Shown here piece after piece: positions 25,680 to 33,919 of a stretch of 39,481 nucleotides of DNA. This stretch comes from Thermodesulfobacterium geofontis (lineage in GTDB: Bacteria > Desulfobacterota > Thermodesulfobacteria > Thermodesulfobacteriales > Thermodesulfobacteriaceae): contig PNIK01000001.1 in assembly GCA_002877985.1 (NCBI GenBank), forward strand, positions 1 to 39,481, written 5' to 3'. The position numbers and the translations under genes were made by a program. Each line of letters begins with the position of its first letter. Position 1 is the first letter of the stretch. The notes beneath the pieces are model-generated. The model was not told the DNA's origin and searched no databases. It was given only the letters and a program-made list of their open reading frames with translations.

Positions 25680-25946
25680 ATGGCAAGAATTACAGTAGAA
25701 GATTGTCTTAAAAAAGTGCCAGGAAGATTTAGATTAATTCATTTAGCTATAGAAAGAGTAAAACAATTGAGAGAAGGAGCTCAACCTCTTATAGAGTGTG
25801 ATAATAAGGAGATAGTTACTGCTTTAAGAGAAATTGCTGCAGGTTTGATAACTCCAGAAAATATAAAAGAATTGAGTAAAAAAGAAAAAGCTACTTCTCC
25901 CTATGAAATTTCAGAAATTTTAAAACAAAAAAGTCTAAACAAATAA
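25680..25946 (+). CDS. rpoZ: RNA polymerase omega subunit
   Basis: Small subunit that helps assemble RNA polymerase. The canonical start [10 protein letters not shown] lies at an ATG at 25680-25682. A GTG three codons upstream (25671) is in frame but falls inside the AGGGTGGG ribosome site, so I use the ATG, giving 88 residues. [15 protein letters not shown] and [11 protein letters not shown] are the conserved parts; many homologues have RY.LVL.AAKRARQL in the first. It is followed after one base by dnaJ. Confidence 0.92.
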   Translation: MARITVEDCLKKVPGRFRLIHLAIERVKQLREGAQPLIECDNKEIVTALREIAAGLITPENIKELSKKEKATSPYEISEILKQKSLNK

Positions 25947-25947
25947 A

Positions 25948-27093
25948 ATGGCCTATAAAGATTATTATGCTATACTTGGGGTCCCAAGAGATGCAACTCA
26001 AGAAGAAATAAAGCGTGCTTATAGAAGACTTGCTCTGAAGTATCATCCCGACAGAAATCCAGGAAATAAAGAAGCTGAGGAAAAATTTAAGGAAATTTCT
26101 GAAGCTTATGAAGTCCTTTCAGATCCAGAAAAAAGAGCCATATATGATGCTTATGGTTATTCTGGTTTAAAATCAACAGGTTATAGAGGATTTGAAGATA
26201 TCTCTGATATTTTTAAAGCTTTTTCTGATATTTTCGAAGAATTTTTTGATTTCTCTTTTGAAGAAAAAGTTCATACCCGACCAAAAGATGGAGCTGATCT
26301 TTCCTATGAGATAGTCTTAGATTTTGAGGATCTTTTCCAAGATAAAAAAGTAAAATTGGAAATGGAAAAGTTTGAAGTTTGCGAAGTATGTAAGGGATTA
26401 GGTTATGATCCAGAAAGGGGGATTAAAACTTGTGAGGTATGTAAGGGCAGAGGAAAAGTTACCTATACAGAAGGGTTTTTCAGAATAAGTTACACTTGTC
26501 CAGATTGTAAAGGAAAAGGAACAGTTTATGTTGCTCATTGTTCCAACTGTAAGGGTTCAGGTAAAGTTTGGAGAAAAAAAGAACTGGAAGTTGTTATTCC
26601 TGCTGGTATTGAAGATGGAAGCATTTTAAGAATACCAAGAGAAGGAGAACCAGGTATTTTTGGTGGAAAACCAGGAGATTTATTTTTAAGAGTAAAAATA
26701 AAACCCCATCGCTATTTTTACAGAGAAAAAAATAATTTAATTGGACAAATTAAGATCAATTTTGTCTCTGCTATTTTCGGAGATAAAATTAAAATTCCCT
26801 ATTTCGGAGAAGAATTGGAAATAGAAATACCTCCTGGTATCCAGCCAGGAGAGGAAATAGTTATTGAAGGGAAAGGTCTTCCTGATGTAAAAACAGGAAA
26901 AAGAGGTAACCTAATTTTGAAGGTACAAATAGAATTACCTAAAAAGATAAGTAAGGAAGGAGAAAAATTGCTTAAAAAATTTGCTGAAGTAGAGGGAATT
27001 AAAAGTTTTGAGAACGAATTACTCTTAAATCCAAAAAACTCTAAAAATAGGAAAAATAAATTTTGGGAAAAATTTATATTTGGAAATAAATAA
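25948..27093 (+). CDS. dnaJ: DnaJ (Hsp40) co-chaperone
   Basis: Co-chaperone of DnaK. The 381-residue protein has a J domain (1-70) with H33-P34-D35. A linker rich in Phe, Asp and Glu replaces the usual Gly/Phe stretch (about 75-107). Four CxxCxGxG zinc repeats follow (C145/C148, C162/C165, C184/C187, C198/C201), then the two beta-barrel substrate domains. The last 25 residues are rich in Asn and Lys. No dnaK or grpE is adjacent. The assignment to full-length type I DnaJ is secure. Confidence 0.95.
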   Translation: MAYKDYYAILGVPRDATQEEIKRAYRRLALKYHPDRNPGNKEAEEKFKEISEAYEVLSDPEKRAIYDAYGYSGLKSTGYRGFEDISDIFKAFSDIFEEFFDFSFEEKVHTRPKDGADLSYEIVLDFEDLFQDKKVKLEMEKFEVCEVCKGLGYDPERGIKTCEVCKGRGKVTYTEGFFRISYTCPDCKGKGTVYVAHCSNCKGSGKVWRKKELEVVIPAGIEDGSILRIPREGEPGIFGGKPGDLFLRVKIKPHRYFYREKNNLIGQIKINFVSAIFGDKIKIPYFGEELEIEIPPGIQPGEEIVIEGKGLPDVKTGKRGNLILKVQIELPKKISKEGEKLLKKFAEVEGIKSFENELLLNPKNSKNRKNKFWEKFIFGNK

Positions 27094-27101
27094 AAATTAA
27101 A

Positions 27102-27584
27102 ATGTCTCAGTTTTCTCATCTTACGGAAAAAGGTGAACTTCATATGGTAGATGTAAGTGAAAAGCCAGATACAGAAAGAATTGCTATAGCAAAAGCTGAA
27201 GTGATTTTCCCAGAAGACATTTATCCTCAAATAATTTCTCAGAGTGTACCTAAAGGGGATTTTTTAGCCTGTGCAAAAGTAGCTGGAATACTTGCAGCTA
27301 AGAAAACATCAGAACTTATTCCTCTTTGTCACCCCTTATCTATTTCTAAAATAGATATAGAATTTAATTTTGTTCCAGAAAAATTTGCTCTTGAGATAAT
27401 AGGCAAAGTTAAGACTGTTGCCAAAACAGGAGTAGAAATGGAAGCATTAACAGCTGTGTGTGTTGCGGCTTTAACTATTTATGATATGTGCAAATCCTTA
27501 CACAAAGGTATAAAAATTACTGATGTTCGCCTAATTTACAAGACTGGTGGTAAAAGTGGAGAAATCCTTTTAGAAAAAGCTTAG
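27102..27584 (+). CDS. moaC: Cyclic pyranopterin monophosphate synthase
   Basis: Second step of molybdopterin (also tungstopterin) synthesis. The 160-residue protein has K51 (VPKGD), LCHPL with H77, and GVEMEALTAV...IYDMCK with D128 and K131. These are the known active-site residues. It lies alone among unrelated genes 8 bases after dnaJ, without a clear ribosome site. No other moa or mog gene is in view. Confidence 0.96.
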   Translation: MSQFSHLTEKGELHMVDVSEKPDTERIAIAKAEVIFPEDIYPQIISQSVPKGDFLACAKVAGILAAKKTSELIPLCHPLSISKIDIEFNFVPEKFALEIIGKVKTVAKTGVEMEALTAVCVAALTIYDMCKSLHKGIKITDVRLIYKTGGKSGEILLEKA

Positions 27585-27594
27585 GAGGGTTTTT

Positions 27595-27957
27595 ATGGAA
27601 AAAGAAAGGCTTGAGTTTTTTAAACAGCTACTTCTAAAAAGAAAAGAAGAAATTTTAAAGGAAGTTTTAGAAACTAAAAAGGAATTAACAGAAATAGGGG
27701 AACCTCTTCCTGATGCCTTAGATCAAGCAACCAGAGAAAGTAATCTTGCTTTCGAATTAAGATTAAGGGATAGAGAACAGAAACTTTTAAAGAAAATAGA
27801 AAAGGCTTTGAGAAAAATAGAAGATGGAACTTATGGTATATGTGAATCTTGTGGAACAGAAATAGATGAAAAAAGACTTATAGCTCGTCCTGAAGCTACT
27901 CTCTGCATTGATTGTAAGAGGGCACAGGAGCGAATGGAAAGAATTAGAGGCGAATGA
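27595..27957 (+). CDS. DksA/TraR-family zinc-finger protein
   Basis: RNA polymerase secondary-channel regulator family. The 120 residues form a helical hairpin (about 1-75), then a zinc finger with C83, C86, C104 and C107. The coiled-coil tip carries DALDQA (D40, D43, A45), matching the functional DxxDxA motif of DksA. A ppGpp-linked role is therefore plausible. AGGAGGG precedes the ATG. It overlaps uvrA by four bases (ATGA). It is shorter than E. coli DksA (151), so I leave the symbol empty. Confidence 0.88.
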   Translation: MEKERLEFFKQLLLKRKEEILKEVLETKKELTEIGEPLPDALDQATRESNLAFELRLRDREQKLLKKIEKALRKIEDGTYGICESCGTEIDEKRLIARPEATLCIDCKRAQERMERIRGE

Positions 27958-30900
27958 AATTTATCGAAGTTATTAAGGTTTCTCAAAACAATTTAAAAGG
28001 TTTTGATCTAAAACTTCCCTTTTACAAACTTATAGTAGTTACAGGAATTTCTGGAGCTGGAAAATCAAGTTTAGTCTTTGACACTCTTTATGCTGAAGGG
28101 CAGAGAAGATATTTAGAAACCTTTTCTTCTTATGTAAGACAGTATTTTGAAAAACTTCCCAAACCAAAAGCAGAAACTATAAATAACATCCCACCAGCTC
28201 TTGCTTTCCCTCAGGGAAACTATATTAAAACCTCTCGTTCAACAGTAGCAACTCTTACTGAAATAAGTCATTTTGCTAAAATGCTTTATCACAAAGCAAG
28301 CATTCCAAAATGTCCAAAATGTAATCAATACATTTACATAAAGGATCCCCATTTTATTGCTAAAGAAATTATCCAAAAATTTAAAAATATTCCCATTTAC
28401 TTGCTTGCACCACAGAAAATAAAGACAAGTTTTGATTATCTTAAAAAAGGGCTTCTTTCATCAGGATTTAGTAGAATTTTTTGGAAGGGTAAAGTGTGTG
28501 AGCTTGAAGAAATGGAAGAAATACCTTCTATAGATGAAATAGATATAGTTATCTATAGGCTCAAACCTTCTGAAGAGGATCTACCGGAAATTGTTAATGC
28601 TATAGAGCAAGCTTTTAAGATTTCCAATCAATTAAAGATAAGAACCTTATATGGGGAAGAATTTCTTTATTTACAAGATTTGGTATGTCCAATTTGTGGA
28701 TATAAGGTTCCTCCAAAAAATCCCAATCTATTTTCTTTCAATACCTCTCAGGGAGCATGTCCTGAATGCAAAGGGTTTGGAAATCTTTTAGTAGTTGATT
28801 TTAAAGCTTTAGTAAAATATCCTGAAAAATCAATTAAAAATGGAGCAATTCCTCTTCTTGATTACCCCTTCATGCTGGAAGTAAAAATTGACCTTATGGA
28901 TTTTTTAAAAAGGGAAGGCATAAATCCGGATCTACCTTTTGAAAAGCTTTTTCCAGAAATAAAAAGAAAGGTTTTTTTTGGAGAAGGAGATTGGTATGGA
29001 CTTAAAGAGGTAATAGATTGGCTTGAAAGCAAAAAGTATAAACCCCATATAAGAATCCTTCTTTCAAAATTAAGAAGAGAAATAACCTGTCCTGTATGCA
29101 AAGGTACCCGTTTCAATCCGCAAGCACTTATCTTTTATATTCAGGATTTAAATATAGGAGATTTTTATAATCTGGAAATATCTCAAGCAAAGGATTTTAT
29201 AAATGAATTTCTGTCCAAAAATAAATTGCCTGCTGAAGAAAGACTTGCAAAGGAAATCCTGAAAAGACTTTCCTATCTTGAGGAGGTAGGACTTTCTTAT
29301 CTTACTTTAAACAGAGCAAGTAAAACCCTTTCTGGTGGAGAGGCAAGTAGATGTCTTTTAACCAGAGCTCTTTCTTCTAATTTAGTGGAAACCCTTTACC
29401 TTATTGATGAACCAACCACAGGACTCCATCCCACTGATACCCAGAAGGTACTTAAATTTATGAAAACCTTAGTTTCTCAAAATAATACAGTAGTCGTAGT
29501 AGAACACGACCCAGAAATTATTACTCAGGCTGACTACTTAATAGATTTGGGACCTGAAGGAGGAGAAAAGGGTGGTTATCTTCTCCATGCAGGAAGTCCA
29601 AAAGAAATTTTTGAAAAGGATACCCCAACCGCTCTTGCCCTTAAATATCTCAGTTCTCCTCGTAAAATTCTACCCTTCACTCATAATTCCTATTCTGAAA
29701 AATTAAAAATAATCAAGGCTAAAAAGCATAATTTAAAAAATATAACGGTTTCTTTCCCTATCGGTGCCATTACAGCTATCGTTGGTGTTTCAGGGTCTGG
29801 AAAATCAACTCTTCTTGAAGAAATAATTTATAAGGGTATTACTGCCTACAAACAAAATTTAACCTTTGATGCCTGTGAATCTATAGAAGGATATGAGAAC
29901 TTTTCTCAGATTCTTTTTATTACTCAAGATCCCCTTGCGCGTTCTCCAAGAAGTATAGTTGCTACCTATATAGGAATTTTCCCCTATATTAGAAAACTTC
30001 TTGCCAGCACCCCTCTTGCTAAAAAATACGGATATACTGAAACCTTTTTTTCTTTTAATTCTGAAATTTCACAATGTCCTGAGTGTAAAGGAATGGGGTT
30101 TGAAGTTATAGAAATGCAGTTTCTTTCAGATCTTATTCTTCCCTGTGAAGTATGTAAAGGAAAAAGGTATAGAGAAGAAGTGCTTGAAATAAAGTGGAAG
30201 GACAAAAATATTGCAGAGATATTAGAACTCACGGTAGATTCCGCTTCCAAATTTTTCGGAAATCATCCCCCTATTATAAAAGCCCTAAATATTCTGCAAA
30301 AGCTGGGGCTTGGTTATCTAAAATTGGGACAACCTCTTTCTACACTTTCTGGAGGAGAGGCACAGAGATTAAAAATTGCAGAAGTATTAACCCAAATTAA
30401 GGGCGAAAAAACTCTTATTCTTCTTGATGAGCCTACAGTAGGACTCCATTTAAAGGACATAGAAAAACTCGTTTCTTCTTTAAAATATCTTAGAGATGAA
30501 GGTCATACTATCGTAGTAGTTGAACATAATCCAGAAATAATACTCTCTTCAGACTGGATAATTGAGTTAGGACCAGAAGGAGGAGAAAAAGGCGGTTATC
30601 TTCTTTTCGAAGGTTCTCTAAAAGATTTTTTAAATCTTAAAAATCAAAAAAGTCCCACAGCTTATTATTTAAAAGAGTACTTAGAAGGACTAAAACTTAA
30701 AGAAAAAGCTGAAAGAGAAAAAAAATACCATTATGAAGATTCTTATATAAAACTTAGAGGTATAAGACACCATAATTTAAAGAACATAGATGTGGATTTA
30801 CCAAGAGGAAAATTTATAGTGATTACAGGTGTTTCTGGTTCAGGAAAATCAACCCTTGCTTTTGATGTTATCTTTACCGAGGGACAAAGAAGATTTTTAG

Positions 30901-33218
30901 AAACACTACCTGCTTATTTAAGACAATTTTTAAAACTCTATGAGGAAATAGATTATGATTTAATTTCTGGAATTCCTCCTACAGTAGCTTTAGAACAAAG
31001 ATCAGGAGAACTATCTCCCCGTTCTACAGTAGGTACCCTTACAGAAATACTTCCCTATTTAAGGCTTCTTTATTCAAAAATAAGCAAAACCTATTGTCCC
31101 AAATGTAATTCCCAGCTCATACCCCGTTCAGAAAGGGAGCTTCTTGAATTTGCTAAAAAAATTTTTGAAGAGGAAAGACTTGAGTCCGCTGAGGTTACCT
31201 TTCTTGCACCCATTATAAAGCATCGTAAAGGAATATACAGAAATCTCTTTGAAAAGCTTTTAAATTCTGGATATCATGAAGTAAGAATTGATGGAGCTTT
31301 TTACAAACTCCCACCTATACCCTCCTTATCAAGGTATAAAGAGCATACTATAGAGGCTATAATAGGTAAAACTGAGTTCAAAAAACTTAAGACCTTTGAG
31401 GATCTTTTTTTAAAAACTCTAAAAGAAGGAAAAGGAGAGGCTTTGCTTCTGATAAATTCTAAGGAACTTCTTTTTAGTCAAAAAAGAGTCTGTGTTAAGT
31501 GTGGAATAAGCCTTCCTGAACCTGATCCCTTACTTTTTGCTTTTAATTCTAAAATTGGAGCCTGTCCTAATTGCCAGGGTCTTGGAAAAATAGAGAATGA
31601 AATTTGTCCTTTATGTAACGGAAGCAGATATAAAAAGGCGGTCTTTTATTATAAAATAAATGGACTTTCTCTTCCTGAGCTGTGTGAATTAAGCATAGAA
31701 AAGACAATAGAATTTTTTAAGAATCTTAAACTTGAGGGTAAAGAAAAAGTGTTAGCTGAAGGACTTATTTCAGAGATAATTTCGAGGCTTGAATATCTGG
31801 TTCAGCTTGGTGTAGGCTATTTAACACTTGCAAGATCAGCAGATACTTTATCTTCTGGTGAGGCCAAAAGAGTAAGAATATCAGCTGAAATAGGGAGCAA
31901 TCTTACAGGAGTTGCTTATATTCTTGATGAACCAACCATTGGGCTTCATCCCAAGGATAATGCCAAACTGATAAAGGTTCTTAAATCTTTAAGAGATAAG
32001 GGAAACACCGTTATTGTGGTGGAACATGATGAAGAAACGATCCTTTCTGCTGATTATATTGTAGATCTTGGTCCTGGAGGAGGAAAAAAGGGAGGAGAGG
32101 TTGTCTTTGTAGGTACACCCTTTGAACTCCTTAAAAATGAAATTTCTGAAACTGCTAAAGCTTTAAGAAATAATGAGAGAAAAAAATTAAAAAGTTTTAA
32201 AAGGAAAACCTCAAAATTTATCTTTTTAGAAGGCGCTTATTTAAGAAACCTTAAAAATATAAATGTTTCCATTCCCATAAACTCCCTTACAGTTGTGGTT
32301 GGAGTTTCTGGTTCCGGAAAATCAACCCTTATATGTGATCTTTTTTATGAAAATTTAAAAAAACTTTTAGATACAAAAGGAAAATCAAAAGTAGATTTAT
32401 GGGGTGTTAAGAATATAAGGGGTTTTGAAAATATAAAAAGAGTTTACTTAGTTGATCATTCTCCAATAGGAAACACACCCAGATCTACCCCAGCAACTTA
32501 TATAAATGTTTTTACCAATATAAGAGAAGTTTTCGCAAATACTCCTTTGGCAAGGGAAAGAGGTTATAAAGAGAGCAGATTTTCTTTTAATACTGAGGAA
32601 GGACAATGTCCTTACTGCAAAGGACAAGGTTATATAAAAGTGGAAATAAAATTCTTACCAGAAGTTTATCAGGTATGTGAATATTGCGGAGGAAAAAGAT
32701 ATAATCCAGAAACTCTTGAAATCTATTTCAAAGGAAAAAATATTTCCGAAGTTTTAAATATGGATTTTTCTGAAGCAAAGGAATTTTTTAGGCATTTTCC
32801 TTCTATTTATCAAAAGCTGAATATTGTATGTAACATAGGTCTTGATTATCTGAGTCTTGGTCAACCAAGTCCTTCACTTTCAGGAGGGGAGGCTCAAAGA
32901 ATAAAACTTGCTAAAGAATTTGTCAAATCTTCAAAAGGAGGATCTCTCTTTATTTTAGATGAACCAACTACAGGGCTCCATATAAATGACGTGGAAAAAT
33001 TGGTAAATGTTCTACAAGGACTTATTGTCAAAGGTCATACTGTGGTGGTAATAGAGCATAATCCAGAGCTTATTAAATGGGCAGACTGGATAATTGAGCT
33101 TGGTCCTGAAGGAGGAGAAAAGGGTGGTTACCTTCTTTTTGAGGGTCCCATAGAAGATTTTTTAAAGACTAATACCCCTACCTCACAAATTTTAAAGGGT
33201 TATTTAAACATCCAATAA
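27954..33218 (+). CDS. uvrA: Tandem double-length excinuclease subunit UvrA
   Basis: DNA-damage sensor of nucleotide excision repair, here 1754 residues, almost twice the usual 940. Two complete UvrA copies are fused in one uninterrupted frame: about 1-905 and 925-1754, joined by a charged linker. There are four Walker A motifs (31-38, 611-618, 959-966, 1450-1457). Signatures lie at 459, 798, 1299 and 1642, and Walker B Asp-Glu at 485, 825, 1325 and 1669. Both copies keep the zinc modules, for example C708/C711/C731/C734 and C1552/C1555/C1575/C1578. The third signature reads LSSGE instead of LSGGE. Copy 1 has IKTSRSTVAT where NPRSTVGT is usual. Chlamydia has a similar fused UvrA, from general knowledge. 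The gene overlaps the DksA-type gene by four bases. Confidence 0.95.
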   Translation: MKFIEVIKVSQNNLKGFDLKLPFYKLIVVTGISGAGKSSLVFDTLYAEGQRRYLETFSSYVRQYFEKLPKPKAETINNIPPALAFPQGNYIKTSRSTVATLTEISHFAKMLYHKASIPKCPKCNQYIYIKDPHFIAKEIIQKFKNIPIYLLAPQKIKTSFDYLKKGLLSSGFSRIFWKGKVCELEEMEEIPSIDEIDIVIYRLKPSEEDLPEIVNAIEQAFKISNQLKIRTLYGEEFLYLQDLVCPICGYKVPPKNPNLFSFNTSQGACPECKGFGNLLVVDFKALVKYPEKSIKNGAIPLLDYPFMLEVKIDLMDFLKREGINPDLPFEKLFPEIKRKVFFGEGDWYGLKEVIDWLESKKYKPHIRILLSKLRREITCPVCKGTRFNPQALIFYIQDLNIGDFYNLEISQAKDFINEFLSKNKLPAEERLAKEILKRLSYLEEVGLSYLTLNRASKTLSGGEASRCLLTRALSSNLVETLYLIDEPTTGLHPTDTQKVLKFMKTLVSQNNTVVVVEHDPEIITQADYLIDLGPEGGEKGGYLLHAGSPKEIFEKDTPTALALKYLSSPRKILPFTHNSYSEKLKIIKAKKHNLKNITVSFPIGAITAIVGVSGSGKSTLLEEIIYKGITAYKQNLTFDACESIEGYENFSQILFITQDPLARSPRSIVATYIGIFPYIRKLLASTPLAKKYGYTETFFSFNSEISQCPECKGMGFEVIEMQFLSDLILPCEVCKGKRYREEVLEIKWKDKNIAEILELTVDSASKFFGNHPPIIKALNILQKLGLGYLKLGQPLSTLSGGEAQRLKIAEVLTQIKGEKTLILLDEPTVGLHLKDIEKLVSSLKYLRDEGHTIVVVEHNPEIILSSDWIIELGPEGGEKGGYLLFEGSLKDFLNLKNQKSPTAYYLKEYLEGLKLKEKAEREKKYHYEDSYIKLRGIRHHNLKNIDVDLPRGKFIVITGVSGSGKSTLAFDVIFTEGQRRFLETLPAYLRQFLKLYEEIDYDLISGIPPTVALEQRSGELSPRSTVGTLTEILPYLRLLYSKISKTYCPKCNSQLIPRSERELLEFAKKIFEEERLESAEVTFLAPIIKHRKGIYRNLFEKLLNSGYHEVRIDGAFYKLPPIPSLSRYKEHTIEAIIGKTEFKKLKTFEDLFLKTLKEGKGEALLLINSKELLFSQKRVCVKCGISLPEPDPLLFAFNSKIGACPNCQGLGKIENEICPLCNGSRYKKAVFYYKINGLSLPELCELSIEKTIEFFKNLKLEGKEKVLAEGLISEIISRLEYLVQLGVGYLTLARSADTLSSGEAKRVRISAEIGSNLTGVAYILDEPTIGLHPKDNAKLIKVLKSLRDKGNTVIVVEHDEETILSADYIVDLGPGGGKKGGEVVFVGTPFELLKNEISETAKALRNNERKKLKSFKRKTSKFIFLEGAYLRNLKNINVSIPINSLTVVVGVSGSGKSTLICDLFYENLKKLLDTKGKSKVDLWGVKNIRGFENIKRVYLVDHSPIGNTPRSTPATYINVFTNIREVFANTPLARERGYKESRFSFNTEEGQCPYCKGQGYIKVEIKFLPEVYQVCEYCGGKRYNPETLEIYFKGKNISEVLNMDFSEAKEFFRHFPSIYQKLNIVCNIGLDYLSLGQPSPSLSGGEAQRIKLAKEFVKSSKGGSLFILDEPTTGLHINDVEKLVNVLQGLIVKGHTVVVIEHNPELIKWADWIIELGPEGGEKGGYLLFEGPIEDFLKTNTPTSQILKGYLNIQ

Positions 33219-33251
33219 TTTATTCTAAATTTTCACAACTTTTACCTTCTC

Positions 33252-33279
33252 TTTGCGTTTTAAATTTTTGTGGTATAGT
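33252..33279 (+). promoter_or_regulatory. Promoter of the CBS-ACT/HcyBio operon
   Basis: Extended -10 TGGTATAGT (33271-33279) with a weak TTTGCG (33252-33257) 16 bases upstream. Transcription would begin near 33286. The leader then holds GAGGT (33301-33305), 9 bases before the ATG at 33315. This spot is the only real gap between uvrA and the downstream genes. Confidence 0.45.
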
Positions 33280-33314
33280 TTTTTTCAAAAGTTCTTGTGC
33301 GAGGTATTAACTCT

Positions 33315-33908
33315 ATGAAAGTTAAAAGCTGGATGGTTACAGAAGTAATTACTGCTTCTCCAGAAGATACTGTAGAAAATGCAATACAATTGATGAGACG
33401 TTTTTCTATTAGACATATTCCCATAATAGAGAATGGGAAATTAGTGGGACTTGTAACTGAAAGTAACCTAAGAGCTTACCTTACCTCAGAAAAATTGCAA
33501 CTCCCTTTAAAAGAAGTTATGATTTTAAATCCTATTACCGTAGATCCTGAAACCTCAATTGATGAGGCAGCAAGAATTATATACAAATACAAAATTGGTG
33601 GGCTTCCTGTGGTTGCTAAAGGTCAGCTTGTGGGAATAATTACTATAACTGATATTTTAGAAGCCTTTATTGAGCTTATGGGACTTCTTAAGTCTTCTTC
33701 ACGTTTAGATGTAATTCCTAAGAAGGATAATCTCGACGAAGTTCTGGAAATAATAAGAAAAAGTGGAGGAAAAATAATTTCTATAGGAATGGACGTAAAC
33801 CTTAATGGAGAAAAGGTATATTTTATAAGACTTGAAAAAATAGCTCTTGATAAAATAGCCTCAGATTTAGAGGCCTCCGGACATAAAGTAATATCCTTGG
33901 TTGAATAG
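33315..33908 (+). CDS. CBS-CBS-ACT domain protein (predicted ligand sensor)
   Basis: A pair of CBS domains fills residues 1 to about 120. The first opens SWMVTEVITASPEDTVENA, with RHIPIIENGKLVGLVTE. The second has MILNPITVDPETSIDEAA and GGLPVVAKGQLVGIIT. An ACT-like domain follows (about 130-197). CBS pairs bind adenosyl ligands (AMP, ATP, SAM) and ACT domains bind amino acids. I start at the ATG at 33315, with GAGGT 9 bases before it, rather than at an in-frame GTG at 33297. It precedes the HcyBio gene by 11 bases, suggesting that it senses a methionine-related ligand; that is inference. Confidence 0.8.
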   Translation: MKVKSWMVTEVITASPEDTVENAIQLMRRFSIRHIPIIENGKLVGLVTESNLRAYLTSEKLQLPLKEVMILNPITVDPETSIDEAARIIYKYKIGGLPVVAKGQLVGIITITDILEAFIELMGLLKSSSRLDVIPKKDNLDEVLEIIRKSGGKIISIGMDVNLNGEKVYFIRLEKIALDKIASDLEASGHKVISLVE

Positions 33909-33919
33909 GAGACTTTAAA

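Noticed and set aside
26799..27230. Opposite-strand frame across the dnaJ-moaC junction
   Set aside because: It overlaps conserved parts of both genes on the other strand, and its composition is that of antisense.
27954..33218. Double-length UvrA as an assembly duplication
   Set aside because: The two halves differ throughout at protein and DNA level, and the linker is unique. A simple assembly error would give near-identical copies.
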